A DNA stretch of 64,000 nucleotides from Marinococcus luteus (GCF_900106595.1 NZ_FNNC01000001.1:682001-746000); one strand, 5' to 3'. Numbered from the stretch's first letter, positions 16,685 to 26,259 are shown. The notes: a model not told the origin generated them from the sequence alone. Numbers and translations are program-made.

Positions 16685-17419
16685 TTATTGTTCTGCAAGC
16701 TGGGCGATAAATATCTGCCTCGGGGAAGTTTCTAGTTGAAAGGGAGACGCATCGTAATCACCGTAAAAAGCGTGAATCTGCAGTCCGTGCGCTTCCATCA
16801 TGCTGCGCAGCTGGTTTTCCTGATACATTTTTACTTTTTCCATGTACCTTCTGGTGGAGTCCCCTTCTACTATACTGATGCGTTTTACAACAAATTCATC
16901 CTGAATGCTCCGCTCCTGATAAATTTTCAGTCCATCCTTCACCGTTTCATCCCGGGGAACAATATGCTGCTTAATATACTCCGGGTTCAAATAATCAAAA
17001 ACAAACCATCCGCCCGGCTTTAACGCAGAGGCCGCCTGCTGGAATATTAACTCATTTTCTTCATCGTCCGGAAAGTAGCCAAAGCTTGTAAACAAATTAA
17101 ACGCCAAATCGTATTCTTTCCGGATCTGTACGTTGCGGATGTCGCCCCGCTGGTATTGCACCGGCAGGCCGTTCGTCAGTTCAATTGCTTTTTTCAGCAG
17201 CGCCGGCGAGAGATCGATGCCGGTAACGTCCACACCTTTTCTCGCCAACCAGCGGGCATGACGTCCGTTTCCACAGCAAAGATCAATAGCCTTGGCCCCG
17301 GGCGTCAGCGGGATTTTTTCCATAATCGTGTTCAATTCACTGGCCGCCTTTGTTTCATCACGGTGATCGTAAACTCGTAAATAGTCTTCCTGAAAGTGCT
17401 CTTCGTACCAAGCTTTCAT
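16685..17419 (-). CDS. Class I SAM-dependent methyltransferase
   Basis: 244 residues. SAM-binding motif I is AIDLCCGNGRHARWLARKG (residues about 39-57), with motif II VTGIDLSPALL and motif IV LAFNLFTSFGYF. The FTSFGYF segment is common in small-molecule methyltransferases of Bacilli; the substrate cannot be deduced. It lies 21 bp after resE and 19 bp before btuF, so it may be co-transcribed with either. A role in corrinoid metabolism is possible only by position. Confidence 0.8.
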   Translation of the reverse strand: MKAWYEEHFQEDYLRVYDHRDETKAASELNTIMEKIPLTPGAKAIDLCCGNGRHARWLARKGVDVTGIDLSPALLKKAIELTNGLPVQYQRGDIRNVQIRKEYDLAFNLFTSFGYFPDDEENELIFQQAASALKPGGWFVFDYLNPEYIKQHIVPRDETVKDGLKIYQERSIQDEFVVKRISIVEGDSTRRYMEKVKMYQENQLRSMMEAHGLQIHAFYGDYDASPFQLETSPRQIFIAQLAEQ

Positions 17420-17440
17420 GCTGAACCGCTCCTCTGGGCT

Positions 17441-19186
17441 TTACTTATTCGGCAGATCAATATAAAACGTCGTTCCCTCGCCAGGCTCACTTTCTGCTGC
17501 AATAGCCCCGTGATGGGCATCGACAATATTTTTAACAATGGCAAGTCCGAGCCCGGTGCCTCCCTTGCCCCGCGTCCTTGCTTTGTCTGCTTTATAAAAA
17601 CGTTCAAATACATACGGCAGGTCCTCTTTCGAGATACCGCTGCCTGTGTCGCTGACTTCCATATGCAGCGATTCCCCGTTCACAGCCCTTATGGTAATGG
17701 AGCCTCCCGATTCGGTATGACGAATCGCGTTATGGACCAAGTTTGTGAGAATCTGCTCTACCCGGTCAACATCGATATAGGCGTATTTCTCCGGAGCATG
17801 CAGATCCAGAACGAGCTGCACCTCAGATTCATCAGCAAGGCCCTGGAACTTCCGCTCCACCCGTTGAAAAAAGGATGCGACTTCCTCCTCTTCTTTTTCG
17901 AGCTTCAGATAGCCGGCTTCCATCCTGGCAAGGTCAAGCAGCTCATTCACCAGACGCCCCATACGCAGCGATTCATCGTAAATGATGCGGCCGATCTCTT
18001 TCTTTTCTTCCTCCGTCGCTGCAATATCATCCACGATGGCTTCACTGTACCCCTGAAGCATACTGATTGGTGTCCGCAGTTCGTGGGATACGTTGGCGAT
18101 AAAGTCCTTACGCAGCTTATCGTGCCGGCGTTCTTCTGTCATATCCCTGACTACAGCTACCGCCCCGCGCACGTCTTCGTTGCCGTAAAGCGGGGTGACC
18201 AGCACCGCAAAGCTTCGGCCCTGCACCTCGAACTCATCAAGCTGCTCCATTTCTGTCTCCACCGCTTTTTCAAACAGGCTGGTAACCTCGGCCGGAAGCG
18301 AGCTTGCTTCCTGTTTATCCTCGAGCCGGTTCAAACGGATAAAGTAATCCGCCGGGGGATTGGTCAGCACCATAGTCCCTCCCCGGTCAAACGTGATGAC
18401 ACCATCAGCCATGCTGTGCAGAATGCGGCTCAGCTGTTCTTTTTCCTGATTTAACGCTGTAAGGTTATACGACAGCTCCCGGCGCATCCGGTTAAATGCG
18501 TTGCCCAGCTGACCAATCTCGTCATTACTGACTACCGGCACTTTGGAGTCGAAATCCCCCTTCAGCACATTGAGGGCAAGCTCACGCATTTTCCGGAGCG
18601 GTGCCGTAATACGGGTACTCAGAAAAAAAGCAAAAACGGTCGTTAAAATAATTGCAATACCGGCTGAAAGCAGAATTATCTGCTTTGTTTCCCCGGTGGT
18701 CTCTTCAATGACTGAGAGCGACTGGTACACATACACTTCCCCTTCACGGCCGTCATTAGTTGTAAACGGCTCGCCGACAGCAAAAATTTCGTTTTCGCCG
18801 CCATCCATGGAAAAGGTGTCGTGAACCGTTACCTGCTCCCGCTCTCCGGCCACCCGGCCGAGTTCATTACTATTCTGAATATCAGAGGCAGCCAAACCGT
18901 CCCCGCCCCCTGAGCCGTACCACAGGGATCCATCGATAAATACCATCACTTCAGAATTGTACGTGCCGGCAATTTGATCGATGACCGGCTGCGAACTCTC
19001 CAGGGTATTTTCTTCCTGCAGCGATGTGGCTATGATCTCAGCATTGTTGGTTAACTGGTTTTCTGCTTCCGAAATATTAAACTGCTCGAAAAACTGGAGC
19101 AGCAGGATGGTAAGAATTAACAGGACTACCGTTAACAGACCCAGTATAGTCAGCCAGAGTTTTCCGACGACGCTGCGCCAGATCAT
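17441..19186 (-). CDS. resE: Sensor histidine kinase ResE
   Basis: 581 residues. Membrane helices at about 10-32 and 169-190 flank an extracellular sensor domain, then HAMP (191-245), a PAS domain (about 255-350), HisKA with the phospho-acceptor H368 in NVSHELRTPISML, and HATPase with LVHNAIRHTESGG, DTGSGIS and GKGGTGLGLAIVK. Overlaps resD by 4 bp. ResDE in Bacillus controls respiration, nitrite reduction and cytochrome genes under oxygen limitation or NO. Synteny (rluB-resD-resE, serA further on) supports the name over a generic kinase. Confidence 0.9.
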   Translation of the reverse strand: MIWRSVVGKLWLTILGLLTVVLLILTILLLQFFEQFNISEAENQLTNNAEIIATSLQEENTLESSQPVIDQIAGTYNSEVMVFIDGSLWYGSGGGDGLAASDIQNSNELGRVAGEREQVTVHDTFSMDGGENEIFAVGEPFTTNDGREGEVYVYQSLSVIEETTGETKQIILLSAGIAIILTTVFAFFLSTRITAPLRKMRELALNVLKGDFDSKVPVVSNDEIGQLGNAFNRMRRELSYNLTALNQEKEQLSRILHSMADGVITFDRGGTMVLTNPPADYFIRLNRLEDKQEASSLPAEVTSLFEKAVETEMEQLDEFEVQGRSFAVLVTPLYGNEDVRGAVAVVRDMTEERRHDKLRKDFIANVSHELRTPISMLQGYSEAIVDDIAATEEEKKEIGRIIYDESLRMGRLVNELLDLARMEAGYLKLEKEEEEVASFFQRVERKFQGLADESEVQLVLDLHAPEKYAYIDVDRVEQILTNLVHNAIRHTESGGSITIRAVNGESLHMEVSDTGSGISKEDLPYVFERFYKADKARTRGKGGTGLGLAIVKNIVDAHHGAIAAESEPGEGTTFYIDLPNK

Positions 19187-19902
19187 TGCTTTTGTTCCAC
19201 CTCGAATTTATAACCGACGCCCCAGACTGTTGAGATCATGTCCGCTGCGTCTTCAGAAACCTTATTCAGCTTTTCACGCAGGCGCTTTACGTGCGTGTCC
19301 ACCGTCCGGAGATCCCCAAAAAAATCATATTTCCATACGTCCTTCAAAAGCTGCTCCCGGGAGAATACTTTGTCCGGTGACTGGGCCAGATACAGCAGCA
19401 GCTCGTACTCTTTCGGCGTCAGGCCGATGATTTTATTGTCCACCGTCACCCGGTGGGCATCGTTATCAATCGTTAAATGAGGGAAAACCAGCACTTCGTT
19501 GGCAGATGCCTCCGGCTTCATGTATTTAGTGGAGGAGGAACGCCGGAGCAGTGCTTTTACGCGCAGCGTTACTTCTCGCGGGCTGAAAGGCTTGACAATG
19601 TAGTCATCCGCCCCTACTTCAAACCCCTGTACTCTGTTGGATTCCTCTCCTTTGGCTGTCAGCATAATGACCGGAGTCGCTTTGGTTTCACGCAGCTGTT
19701 CACATACTTCCTCGCCGTCCATGCCGGGCAGCATTAAATCAAGCAGAATAACGTCGTAATCCTTTTCGAGGGCCATCGCAAGAGCGTCCTCACCGTTTTC
19801 CGCTTCTTCAATCAAAAAATCTTCGCGCTCCAAATACATTCGGATCAGCCGGCGGATCCGGGCTTCATCGTCTACGACTAATATTGTTGTCTGCTGGTCC
19901 AT
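19183..19902 (-). CDS. resD: Response regulator ResD
   Basis: 239 residues, OmpR/PhoB family. Receiver domain with acidic pocket DDEAR, phospho-acceptor D55 in VILLDLMLPG, and LTAKGEE containing the conserved lysine; C-terminal winged helix with LTPKEYELLLYLAQ and RTVDTHVKRLREKL. It is encoded just ahead of resE. In B. subtilis resA, resB and resC lie between rluB and resD; here the interval from rluB to resD is only 92 bp and holds no gene. Confidence 0.92.
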   Translation of the reverse strand: MDQQTTILVVDDEARIRRLIRMYLEREDFLIEEAENGEDALAMALEKDYDVILLDLMLPGMDGEEVCEQLRETKATPVIMLTAKGEESNRVQGFEVGADDYIVKPFSPREVTLRVKALLRRSSSTKYMKPEASANEVLVFPHLTIDNDAHRVTVDNKIIGLTPKEYELLLYLAQSPDKVFSREQLLKDVWKYDFFGDLRTVDTHVKRLREKLNKVSEDAADMISTVWGVGYKFEVEQKQ

Positions 19903-19994
19903 GAAATCCTCTCCTGTCTAAAAAGCTTATGCATTCATTTTACCCGCCGCCAGACCAAGATTCAAAGCGGCAGGTCTGAAACATTGATGAACTT

Positions 19995-20708
19995 TTAGGC
20001 CAGATCCTTGAGCTGTTTAACTTCCTTTGGCTTCAGCGGCCGGGTTTCTCCGGGATTCATTCCGAGCAGATCGAGCATGGCGTACTGCTCGCGCTTCAGC
20101 TTTTCCACCGGGTGGCCGATCTTTTCGAACATGCGGCGGATCTGGTGATTTCTTCCTTCATGAATCACAATTTCAATAATTGAACTGTTGCCTTTTTTAT
20201 TGGAAGATTTAACATTCACTTTCGCAGGGGCCGTTTTCACGCCGTCAAGCTCAATACCGTGACGGAGAAGCTGCAGTTTCTCTGCTGACGGTTTTCCCGT
20301 CACCTTCGCGATATACGTCTTTTTGACGTTGCTTTTTGGGTGCATCATTTTATTGGCGAACTCGCCGTCATTAGTTAAAAGCAGCAGTCCGGAAGTGTCA
20401 TAATCCAGCCGGCCGACGGGAAAAATACGTGCCTTTACTTCGGGAAAGAAATCGGTGACCACTTTGCGGTTTTTATCATCCGCCACCGCAGAAATAACCT
20501 GCTTCGGCTTGTATAGCAAATAATAGACCGGTTCTTCCTTCGTAAGTGGAATGCCGTCCACTTCCACCTGGTCATTGATACCGACCTTACTGCCGAGCTC
20601 TTTGACTGTTTTGCCGTTCACCTTCACCCGGCCGTCCGTAATATAGTCTTCTGCTTTTCTTCTTGAAGTGATGCCGGCCTGGGCAATCACTTTTTGTAAT
20701 CTTTCCAT
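19995..20708 (-). CDS. rluB: 23S rRNA pseudouridine(2605) synthase RluB
   Basis: 237 residues. N-terminal S4 RNA-binding domain (MERLQKVIAQAGITSRRKAE) followed by the RsuA-family catalytic motif GRLDYDTSGLLLLTNDGE containing the essential aspartate, and the C-terminal HEGRNHQIRRMFE motif. It isomerises a uridine in 23S rRNA helix 93. Its place next to resDE matches Bacillus. Choice among RluB, RluE and RluF rests on synteny. Confidence 0.93.
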   Translation of the reverse strand: MERLQKVIAQAGITSRRKAEDYITDGRVKVNGKTVKELGSKVGINDQVEVDGIPLTKEEPVYYLLYKPKQVISAVADDKNRKVVTDFFPEVKARIFPVGRLDYDTSGLLLLTNDGEFANKMMHPKSNVKKTYIAKVTGKPSAEKLQLLRHGIELDGVKTAPAKVNVKSSNKKGNSSIIEIVIHEGRNHQIRRMFEKIGHPVEKLKREQYAMLDLLGMNPGETRPLKPKEVKQLKDLA

Positions 20709-20790
20709 AGATAGGCCTCCTCATCCATTTTTTCTGCTTATTTTATTTTCGTCCTGCTTCCGCTACAATACGGAGAAAGGAGCGTTCCAC

Positions 20791-21318
20791 ATGACATTTC
20801 ATTTTTTGATTCTTTATGCAGCTCTGCTGCTGCTTGCCGGGATAACCGCCTGGTCCGCTGTCCGCACCCACCGTACAAACAGGCGGCTGCAGCACGTGTA
20901 CCAGCGCGTAAACCAACTCGAAACCGAGGCGGAAACCATCCGGACACAAGCTTATACTGCCTCCGTCGAGCAGGACATCTACATCAGGTTTATGACGGTT
21001 AAAGATGCTCTCTTCCGGCAGTTCAATGCGCCTCACCCCCGGGCTGCCCGGGAGTCCGAACTCGCTCTGTATTCCCCGGAAGAACAGCTGCACACCGTCT
21101 TTTCCTCCGGCAAAGCAGACGAACTGAGGCAATTTTTTCAGCGCTACCGCCTGTACCTTGAGTCGTACTGGAAAACCGGCGCGAGCGGCGGGAAAGCCGT
21201 ATTTGTGTCAAACGCACAAAACGGCGCTGACAGTTGGGAAACTGTCCACGCCGCCACTAAGTCACTGTACCAGGAAGCAGAGCGCTTATCAGCGCTTTTC
21301 ACTTATTCTTCATCTTGA
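20791..21318 (+). CDS. Membrane-anchored coiled-coil protein of unknown function, 175 aa
   Basis: ATG 20791 follows AAAGGAGCG. One N-terminal transmembrane helix (FLILYAALLLLAGITAW) is followed by a predicted coiled coil (RRLQHVYQRVNQLETEAETIRTQ region) and a soluble C-terminal domain with many aromatic residues. It lies where dacB-spmA-spmB are found in other Bacilli, on the strand opposite to its neighbours, divergent from rluB and overlapping scpB by 16 bp tail to tail. I do not recognise it. Confidence 0.65.
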   Translation: MTFHFLILYAALLLLAGITAWSAVRTHRTNRRLQHVYQRVNQLETEAETIRTQAYTASVEQDIYIRFMTVKDALFRQFNAPHPRAARESELALYSPEEQLHTVFSSGKADELRQFFQRYRLYLESYWKTGASGGKAVFVSNAQNGADSWETVHAATKSLYQEAERLSALFTYSSS

Positions 21319-21875
21319 TACAGTTCCCGGAAAAACAGATCCGCCTGTTCCGGCTGTTCTTCATCCTCGAGCGGCGGCAGTTCTTCCAGGGTTTCAAGTC
21401 CAAAATACTCTAAAAAGCGGGTGGACGTTACAAAAGACATCGGCCTCCCCGGCTTCTGTGTACGCTCAAATTCTTTGACGAGTCCTTTGGAGAGCAGGGT
21501 CTGCAGCGCACGGTCCGATTTTACTCCGCGCACCTGATCGATGTCCGCCCGCAGCACCGGCTGATTGTAAGCAATAATGGCAAGTGTCTCCAGCGCTGCC
21601 TGGCTGAGTGTCTGCCGGTTCTGCTGCTCACTGAACTGCTCAATCGCTTCCGCCGCCTCGGGCACCGTCGCGAAGAAAAATGTATTTTCCGCCTGGGTAA
21701 TCTGCAGGCCGCCTTCCCGCTCCGCCCAGGCATTCTTTAAGGAGATTAAGTGTTCGCGTGCAGTCTCTGTTTCTATACCGAGCGCTCTGGCAGCCTGTTC
21801 TGCCTCCAGGCCTTCATCCCCGCTAATATACAGCAGCGATTCCAGCATCCCCTCAATCGTTTTTTCCCGTTTCAT
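21303..21875 (-). CDS. scpB: Segregation and condensation protein B
   Basis: 190 residues made of two winged-helix domains; the conserved segment LSQAALETLAIIAYNQPVLR-DIDQVRGV (about 92-122) is diagnostic. ScpB dimers bind ScpA as part of the SMC condensin loading and compaction complex. Start overlaps the scpA stop (ATGA). The acidic tail (LEDEEQPEQAD) is somewhat longer than usual. Confidence 0.95.
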   Translation of the reverse strand: MKREKTIEGMLESLLYISGDEGLEAEQAARALGIETETAREHLISLKNAWAEREGGLQITQAENTFFFATVPEAAEAIEQFSEQQNRQTLSQAALETLAIIAYNQPVLRADIDQVRGVKSDRALQTLLSKGLVKEFERTQKPGRPMSFVTSTRFLEYFGLETLEELPPLEDEEQPEQADLFFRELYQDEE

Positions 21876-22612
21876 ACCTTCACCTTTTCTGCCAGTTGAA
21901 TCGTTATATCATCAAAATTGTGCGCCTGCTCGCAGCGAATCTGCTTTTGTTTCATCAGTTCGAGCAGAGCAAGAAATGTTACCACCATCTGTGGTTTGGA
22001 TCTCGTTTCTTCAAACAGCTGGTAAAACGAACAGGCATCGAGCCGTTCGAGCTCTCCCATTACCTCTGTCATCCGGTCTTCCACCGAATATTCATCCGTC
22101 CGGACAGTGGCCTGGGGAGGATGGGCGTTTTTCGCCCGCTCTTTCATTTTCTGGAATGCCGCCACCATGTCATACACCGTCAGCCCCTCCGGAAGACTTT
22201 CTTCCTTTTCTTCCTGGGTGAACCATTCACTGAGCGGTTTTTTGTACACCTGCTGTTGTTCCTGTTCTTTTTGCTGCAGTTTCCCGGCTGCTTCTTTATA
22301 GCGCTTGTATTCTTCAAGCTGCTCGATCAGCTGTTCTTTCGGGTCTTCTTCCTCAACCCAGGCCTCTTCATCAGGTGTCACAGGCAGCAAGGTCTGGCTT
22401 TTGATCTGCAAAAGCGTAGCCGCCATCACGAGGTACTCCCCCGCCACATCAAGCTCAAGCTCCTGCATGGTCCGTACGTATTGCAAATACTGATCCGTAA
22501 TGGCAGCCAGAGGAATATCCTGGATATCCATCTCCGCCTGCTGGACAAAATGAAGCAGCACATCAAGCGGACCTTCAAATTGATCAATTTTTACTTTATA
22601 CTGCTCGGACAT
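21872..22612 (-). CDS. scpA: Segregation and condensation protein A (kleisin)
   Basis: 246 residues from ATG 22612, behind GAAGGATGG. The N-terminal YKVKIDQFEGPLDVLLHFV and DIPLAAITDQYLQYV are the classic ScpA opening; the C-terminal winged helix (VTFLALLELMKQKQIRCEQ) binds the SMC head. It bridges the SMC dimer. Forms an operon with scpB. Confidence 0.95.
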   Translation of the reverse strand: MSEQYKVKIDQFEGPLDVLLHFVQQAEMDIQDIPLAAITDQYLQYVRTMQELELDVAGEYLVMAATLLQIKSQTLLPVTPDEEAWVEEEDPKEQLIEQLEEYKRYKEAAGKLQQKEQEQQQVYKKPLSEWFTQEEKEESLPEGLTVYDMVAAFQKMKERAKNAHPPQATVRTDEYSVEDRMTEVMGELERLDACSFYQLFEETRSKPQMVVTFLALLELMKQKQIRCEQAHNFDDITIQLAEKVKV

Positions 22613-22746
22613 AGTTCCCATCCTTCATCACTTGTTGAGTGCTGTTGCAAGTATATCATATCCGCTGTAGGCAGGGCATGCGTTTTCCCTGGCTGTTTTT
22701 GATACAATCAGTGCTATCAATGATTTTTGAAAGGAGAAATTGCCGT

Positions 22747-23277
22747 ATGTATCCGGACGCCTATATTCTATTTCTTGTCGAGTTCCACAGCACCCGCGAC
22801 TACTTTGAATGCCACGAAATACTCGAAGATCACTGGAAAGAGGCTCCTTCCGCAGAACGCGATCCTGTATGGCCCGGCCTGATTCAGATCGCTGTTGGTC
22901 TGTACCACGAGCGGAGGGGAAATCTTACCGGTGCTTCCAAATGCCTGAAAAACGCCGGCGTGATTCTCGGGCCGCTGCCTGACCGTCTGCAGGCGCTCGG
23001 ACTCGACGCTGACAGGCTCCTGCAGATTATCCAGGAGCAGCTCGACCATCTCGGAGAACCGTTCCGGGATATAAACCTGCCGATTACCGATCCCGGTCTC
23101 GAAGCCCAGTGCATCCGTCTATGTGAACAAAAAAAGACGCCCTGGCTGCAGGCCTCCCCGCTTGAGGATACGGACCTCGTCCACAAACACGTGCTCCGTG
23201 ACCGCACCGATATTGTTCATGAACGCGACAAGCAGCTCCGCATCCGGGATAAGCAGCGCCGAAGCCGCGGTCTTTAA
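22747..23277 (+). CDS. ypuF: DUF309 protein (YpuF)
   Basis: 176 residues from ATG 22747 behind AAAGGAG. The DUF309 core is FHSTRDYFECHEILEDHWKE with later LIQIAVGLYHERRGNLTGA; the E/H pattern suggests a helical metal-binding fold. Function unknown. It stands beside scpA, as in B. subtilis, but is on the opposite strand. The C-terminal 50 residues (DLVHKHVLRDRTDIVH onward) are basic and less typical. Confidence 0.85.
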   Translation: MYPDAYILFLVEFHSTRDYFECHEILEDHWKEAPSAERDPVWPGLIQIAVGLYHERRGNLTGASKCLKNAGVILGPLPDRLQALGLDADRLLQIIQEQLDHLGEPFRDINLPITDPGLEAQCIRLCEQKKTPWLQASPLEDTDLVHKHVLRDRTDIVHERDKQLRIRDKQRRSRGL

Positions 23278-23302
23278 TATATCCATTCTCCGTATTTCCA
23301 TT

Positions 23303-23327
23303 AAAAAACCCGCCGTACACCGGCGGG
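23303..23327 (-). terminator. Terminator of ribT
   Basis: Minus strand CCCGCCG-GTGTA-CGGCGGG followed by TTTTTT, seven bases after the ribT stop. Confidence 0.88.
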
Positions 23328-23333
23328 TGGGTA

Positions 23334-23711
23334 TTAGTTCACTTCATTTTCCAGAATATCTTTTTGATGTTCATCGCACACCTGCAGGAACTGAACCGTT
23401 TCCTTGCTGGCGACCAGGTCCCGATCGAGACGGCCTCGGACGGCCTGCACCATTTTCTTTCCGATGCCTTCGTCCCGGTAGGATGGATTCACGCATACAT
23501 GGTGAAGCTCTGCCTCTCCGTTATCGGTGTAACGCAGACCGACGACTCCGACAATATCATCGTCTTCCTTCCACATAAACAGCTGCCAGTCCTCTGTTTC
23601 TTCATATTGCTGGACCGTTTCCTGGAGCTTTTTTACATCTTTTTCTTCCGGCATGTATGAAAGAAGCCCCATCGCTATTTTTTTGTAGGATTGTTTATAC
23701 TTAATCAACAT
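23334..23711 (-). CDS. ribT: RibT, GNAT family acetyltransferase
   Basis: 125 residues from ATG 23711. MLIKYKQSYKKIAMGLLSYM matches the RibT N-terminus, and the GNAT motif A is LHHVCVNPSYRDEGIGKKMV. Structural work on B. subtilis RibT shows a GNAT fold, but the reaction in flavin metabolism is not settled. It is the last gene of the riboflavin region, separated from ribH by about 200 bp and a terminator, so it probably has its own promoter here. Confidence 0.88.
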   Translation of the reverse strand: MLIKYKQSYKKIAMGLLSYMPEEKDVKKLQETVQQYEETEDWQLFMWKEDDDIVGVVGLRYTDNGEAELHHVCVNPSYRDEGIGKKMVQAVRGRLDRDLVASKETVQFLQVCDEHQKDILENEVN

Positions 23712-23900
23712 AACCAATTATCCCTCTTTGTGATCAGAATTTCAGACAAATTTGTCTTCATTTCCATAATTTACGCAAACCAGTATCCAAATTCACCATT
23801 GACCATACACGCTTTTGGACAGAAATGCAAGAGGAATATAGGTAATTATAACTGAAAGCCGCTCATCACCGCTCATGCACGTGTAATCACTCAAACCAAA

Positions 23901-23925
23901 ATCACACGGCTCTGAACCGTGTGAT
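23901..23925 (-). terminator. Terminator of the ribDEABH operon
   Basis: ATCACACGG-CTCTGAA-CCGTGTGAT hairpin; on the minus strand it follows the ribH stop within 6 bp and ends in TTTT. Confidence 0.85.
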
Positions 23926-23930
23926 TTATT

Positions 23931-24404
23931 TTACTCCATGCGGATTTTTTTTGCAAGACTGGCCATTTCCACCGCTCCCATAGCTGCCTCGGATCCTTTG
24001 TTCCCGGCTTTTGTACCGGCCCGTTCAATCGCCTGTTCAATGGATTCCACCGTGATGATGCCGTTAATAACCGGAAGCTCTTCCTGAAGGGATACATTCG
24101 CGACTCCTTTGGCGGATTCGCTGCATACATAGTCAAAGTGCGGAGTTGCGCCGCGGATAACGGTACCGATTGCCACAATCGCGTCGTATTTTTTCGTTTT
24201 GGCTGCCTGCTGGGCGGCAAAAGGGATTTCAAATGCCCCGGGCACCCAGATAACGTCTATATCTTCTTCCTTCACCCCACTGCGGATCAGCGTGCTTTCC
24301 GCTCCTTCAAGCAGCTGTTTGTTAATAAATTCATTAAAACGTGCTACGACGATCGCTATTTTTTGTCCACTGCCGTTTACGTTGCCCTCAATAGTAGTTG
24401 TCAT
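23931..24404 (-). CDS. ribH: 6,7-dimethyl-8-ribityllumazine synthase
   Basis: 157 residues. Family signatures: [50 protein letters not shown] with catalytic histidine, and [20 protein letters not shown]. Joins the ribulose-derived butanone phosphate with the ribitylamino uracil. Assembles as a 60-mer shell around RibE in Bacillus. Fourth gene of the FMN-riboswitch operon, 12 bp after ribAB. Confidence 0.97.
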   Translation of the reverse strand: MTTTIEGNVNGSGQKIAIVVARFNEFINKQLLEGAESTLIRSGVKEEDIDVIWVPGAFEIPFAAQQAAKTKKYDAIVAIGTVIRGATPHFDYVCSESAKGVANVSLQEELPVINGIITVESIEQAIERAGTKAGNKGSEAAMGAVEMASLAKKIRME

Positions 24405-24416
24405 TTTATTTTCCTC

Positions 24417-25625
24417 CTAAAAATGAAGCATGTGTCCTAGTTTTTGGAACTTCGTACGCATATATTTCTCGTTTTCCTCCTGCAGCGGCAGCTGTATCGC
24501 AATGCGCTGCGTTACTTCAAGGCCGTAGCCGGAAATGCCCGTTATTTTCCGCGGGTTGTTGGTGAGCAGCTTCATTTTCCCTACGCCGATGTCGCGGAGC
24601 ACCTGGGCACCAATCCCGTATTCACGCAGATCATCCGGAAAGCCGAGCTTTTTGTTTGCTTCCACCGTATCGTAGCCCGCTTCCTGCAACTCATACGCTT
24701 TTAATTTATTGATCAGGCCAATGCCGCGTCCTTCCTGGCGCATATAAAGCAGTACGCCTTTGCCCTCTTTTTCGATCTGCATCAGCGCTGCCTGCAGCTG
24801 CGGCCCGCAGTCACAACGCTTGGAACCGAAGACGTCTCCGGTCAGACATTCCGAATGGACCCGGACCAGTGTTTCTTCCTCGGGATCGATCTTTCCTTTC
24901 ACAAGCGCCATCATCTCTTTCCCATCAATGGATGAAGTGAAACCGAGCGCACGGAAGTCACCAAATTCGGTTGGAAGGCTCGTATCCGCCTCCCGCTTCA
25001 CGAGTTTTTCGCGGTGGCGGCGGTAGCTGATTAAGTCTTTGATCGTTACCATTTTCAACCCGAACCGGTCAGCGATTTCGCGCAGCTCCGGCACCCGGGC
25101 CATTTCCCCGTCTTCTCTCGTGATTTCACAAATCGTCCCTGACGATGTTTTTCCGGACAGGCGTGCAAGGTCAATCGCGGCTTCTGTATGACCGGCCCGC
25201 TGCAGCACTCCGCCTTCTTTTGCAATAAGTGGAAACACATGGCCCGGACGCTGAAAGTCTCCCGGTTCTGCGGTCTGATTGGCAAGATGCTGAATTGTCA
25301 GCGCCCGCTCGGAAGCACTGATACCAGTTTTGGACGACACATGGTCGACGCTCACCGTAAAAGCAGTGCCGTGCGGATCAGTATTTTGATCAGCCATCGG
25401 CTGAAGCTGCAGACGCCCGGCCTGCTCTTCTGTAATCGGCGTGCAGACGAGCCCGCGGCCATGCGTAATCATAAAGTTAATTGTCTGGGCATCAATGTTT
25501 TCCGACAGGGCGACGAAATCTCCTTCGTTTTCCCGGTCTTCGTCATCACAGACGATCACAACCTGCCCGTTTCTCAGTTCATCTAACGCTTCTTCAATGG
25601 GGTCAAACCAGCGTCGTTCCTCCAT
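24417..25625 (-). CDS. ribAB: Bifunctional 3,4-DHBP synthase / GTP cyclohydrolase II
   Basis: 402 residues. N-terminal RibB domain with [13 protein letters not shown] and [12 protein letters not shown]-terminal RibA domain with [21 protein letters not shown] (zinc cysteines) and RQEGRGIGL. Produces both the butanone phosphate and the pyrimidine precursor of riboflavin. Third in the operon; the spacing to ribE is about 30 bp. Confidence 0.97.
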   Translation of the reverse strand: MEERRWFDPIEEALDELRNGQVVIVCDDEDRENEGDFVALSENIDAQTINFMITHGRGLVCTPITEEQAGRLQLQPMADQNTDPHGTAFTVSVDHVSSKTGISASERALTIQHLANQTAEPGDFQRPGHVFPLIAKEGGVLQRAGHTEAAIDLARLSGKTSSGTICEITREDGEMARVPELREIADRFGLKMVTIKDLISYRRHREKLVKREADTSLPTEFGDFRALGFTSSIDGKEMMALVKGKIDPEEETLVRVHSECLTGDVFGSKRCDCGPQLQAALMQIEKEGKGVLLYMRQEGRGIGLINKLKAYELQEAGYDTVEANKKLGFPDDLREYGIGAQVLRDIGVGKMKLLTNNPRKITGISGYGLEVTQRIAIQLPLQEENEKYMRTKFQKLGHMLHF

Positions 25626-25655
25626 GGTATCGTTCCTACTTTCTTTGCAAAGGTT

Positions 25656-26255
25656 TTATTTATCTACAGTCAACAAACGTTCTGTATATTTGGCAAGCAT
25701 GTCACATTCAATATTAACCAGATCGCCGGCCTGTTTTTCTGCCAGGTTGGTTACCTGCCACGTATGCGGAATAATCGACAGGGTAAACGTTTCTTTTTCA
25801 TCGTCCACTCCGAAAATCGTCAGGCTGATACCATCGACCGTGACCGATCCTTTATTGGTCATGTAGCGGAGCTGATCCTTTGGTGTCTGTACATGCACGT
25901 AAATCATGTTTTCTTCCTCTTCAATGGAAGCAATGGTTCCTGTGGCATCCACATGTCCCTGGACAAAATGCCCGCCAAATCGTCCTCCGGCCTGCATCGC
26001 AAGCTCCAGGTTTACGCGTGTGCCTTCTTCCATGTATTTCAGGCTCGTATGCTTGAGCGTTTCAGCCATCACGTCCACGTAGACGCACCGGCCGTTTTTA
26101 GCCGTCGCCGTCAGGCAGATGCCATTTACCGCGATGCTGTCGCCAATTTGAATACTATCCATATCCAGATCACTCTCAAGCTCCAGCTGAATTAAATTTT
26201 CCTGATGCGTCATTTTTGACACTGTTCCTGTCGCTTCTACAATTCCCGTAAACAT
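25656..26255 (-). CDS. ribE: Riboflavin synthase alpha subunit
   Basis: 199 residues, two tandem lumazine-binding barrels. First barrel MFTGIVEATGTV with SIAVNGICLT; second GHFVQGHVDATGTI with GSVTVDGISLT. Dismutates two lumazines into riboflavin. Start 4 bp after the ribD stop. Confidence 0.97.
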   Translation of the reverse strand: MFTGIVEATGTVSKMTHQENLIQLELESDLDMDSIQIGDSIAVNGICLTATAKNGRCVYVDVMAETLKHTSLKYMEEGTRVNLELAMQAGGRFGGHFVQGHVDATGTIASIEEEENMIYVHVQTPKDQLRYMTNKGSVTVDGISLTIFGVDDEKETFTLSIIPHTWQVTNLAEKQAGDLVNIECDMLAKYTERLLTVDK

Positions 26256-26259
26256 GCTT

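Noticed and set aside
17396-18454. Plus-strand open frame of about 350 codons opposite resE
   Set aside because: It mirrors the HisKA/HATPase coding region, has no Shine-Dalgarno and no recognisable motif.
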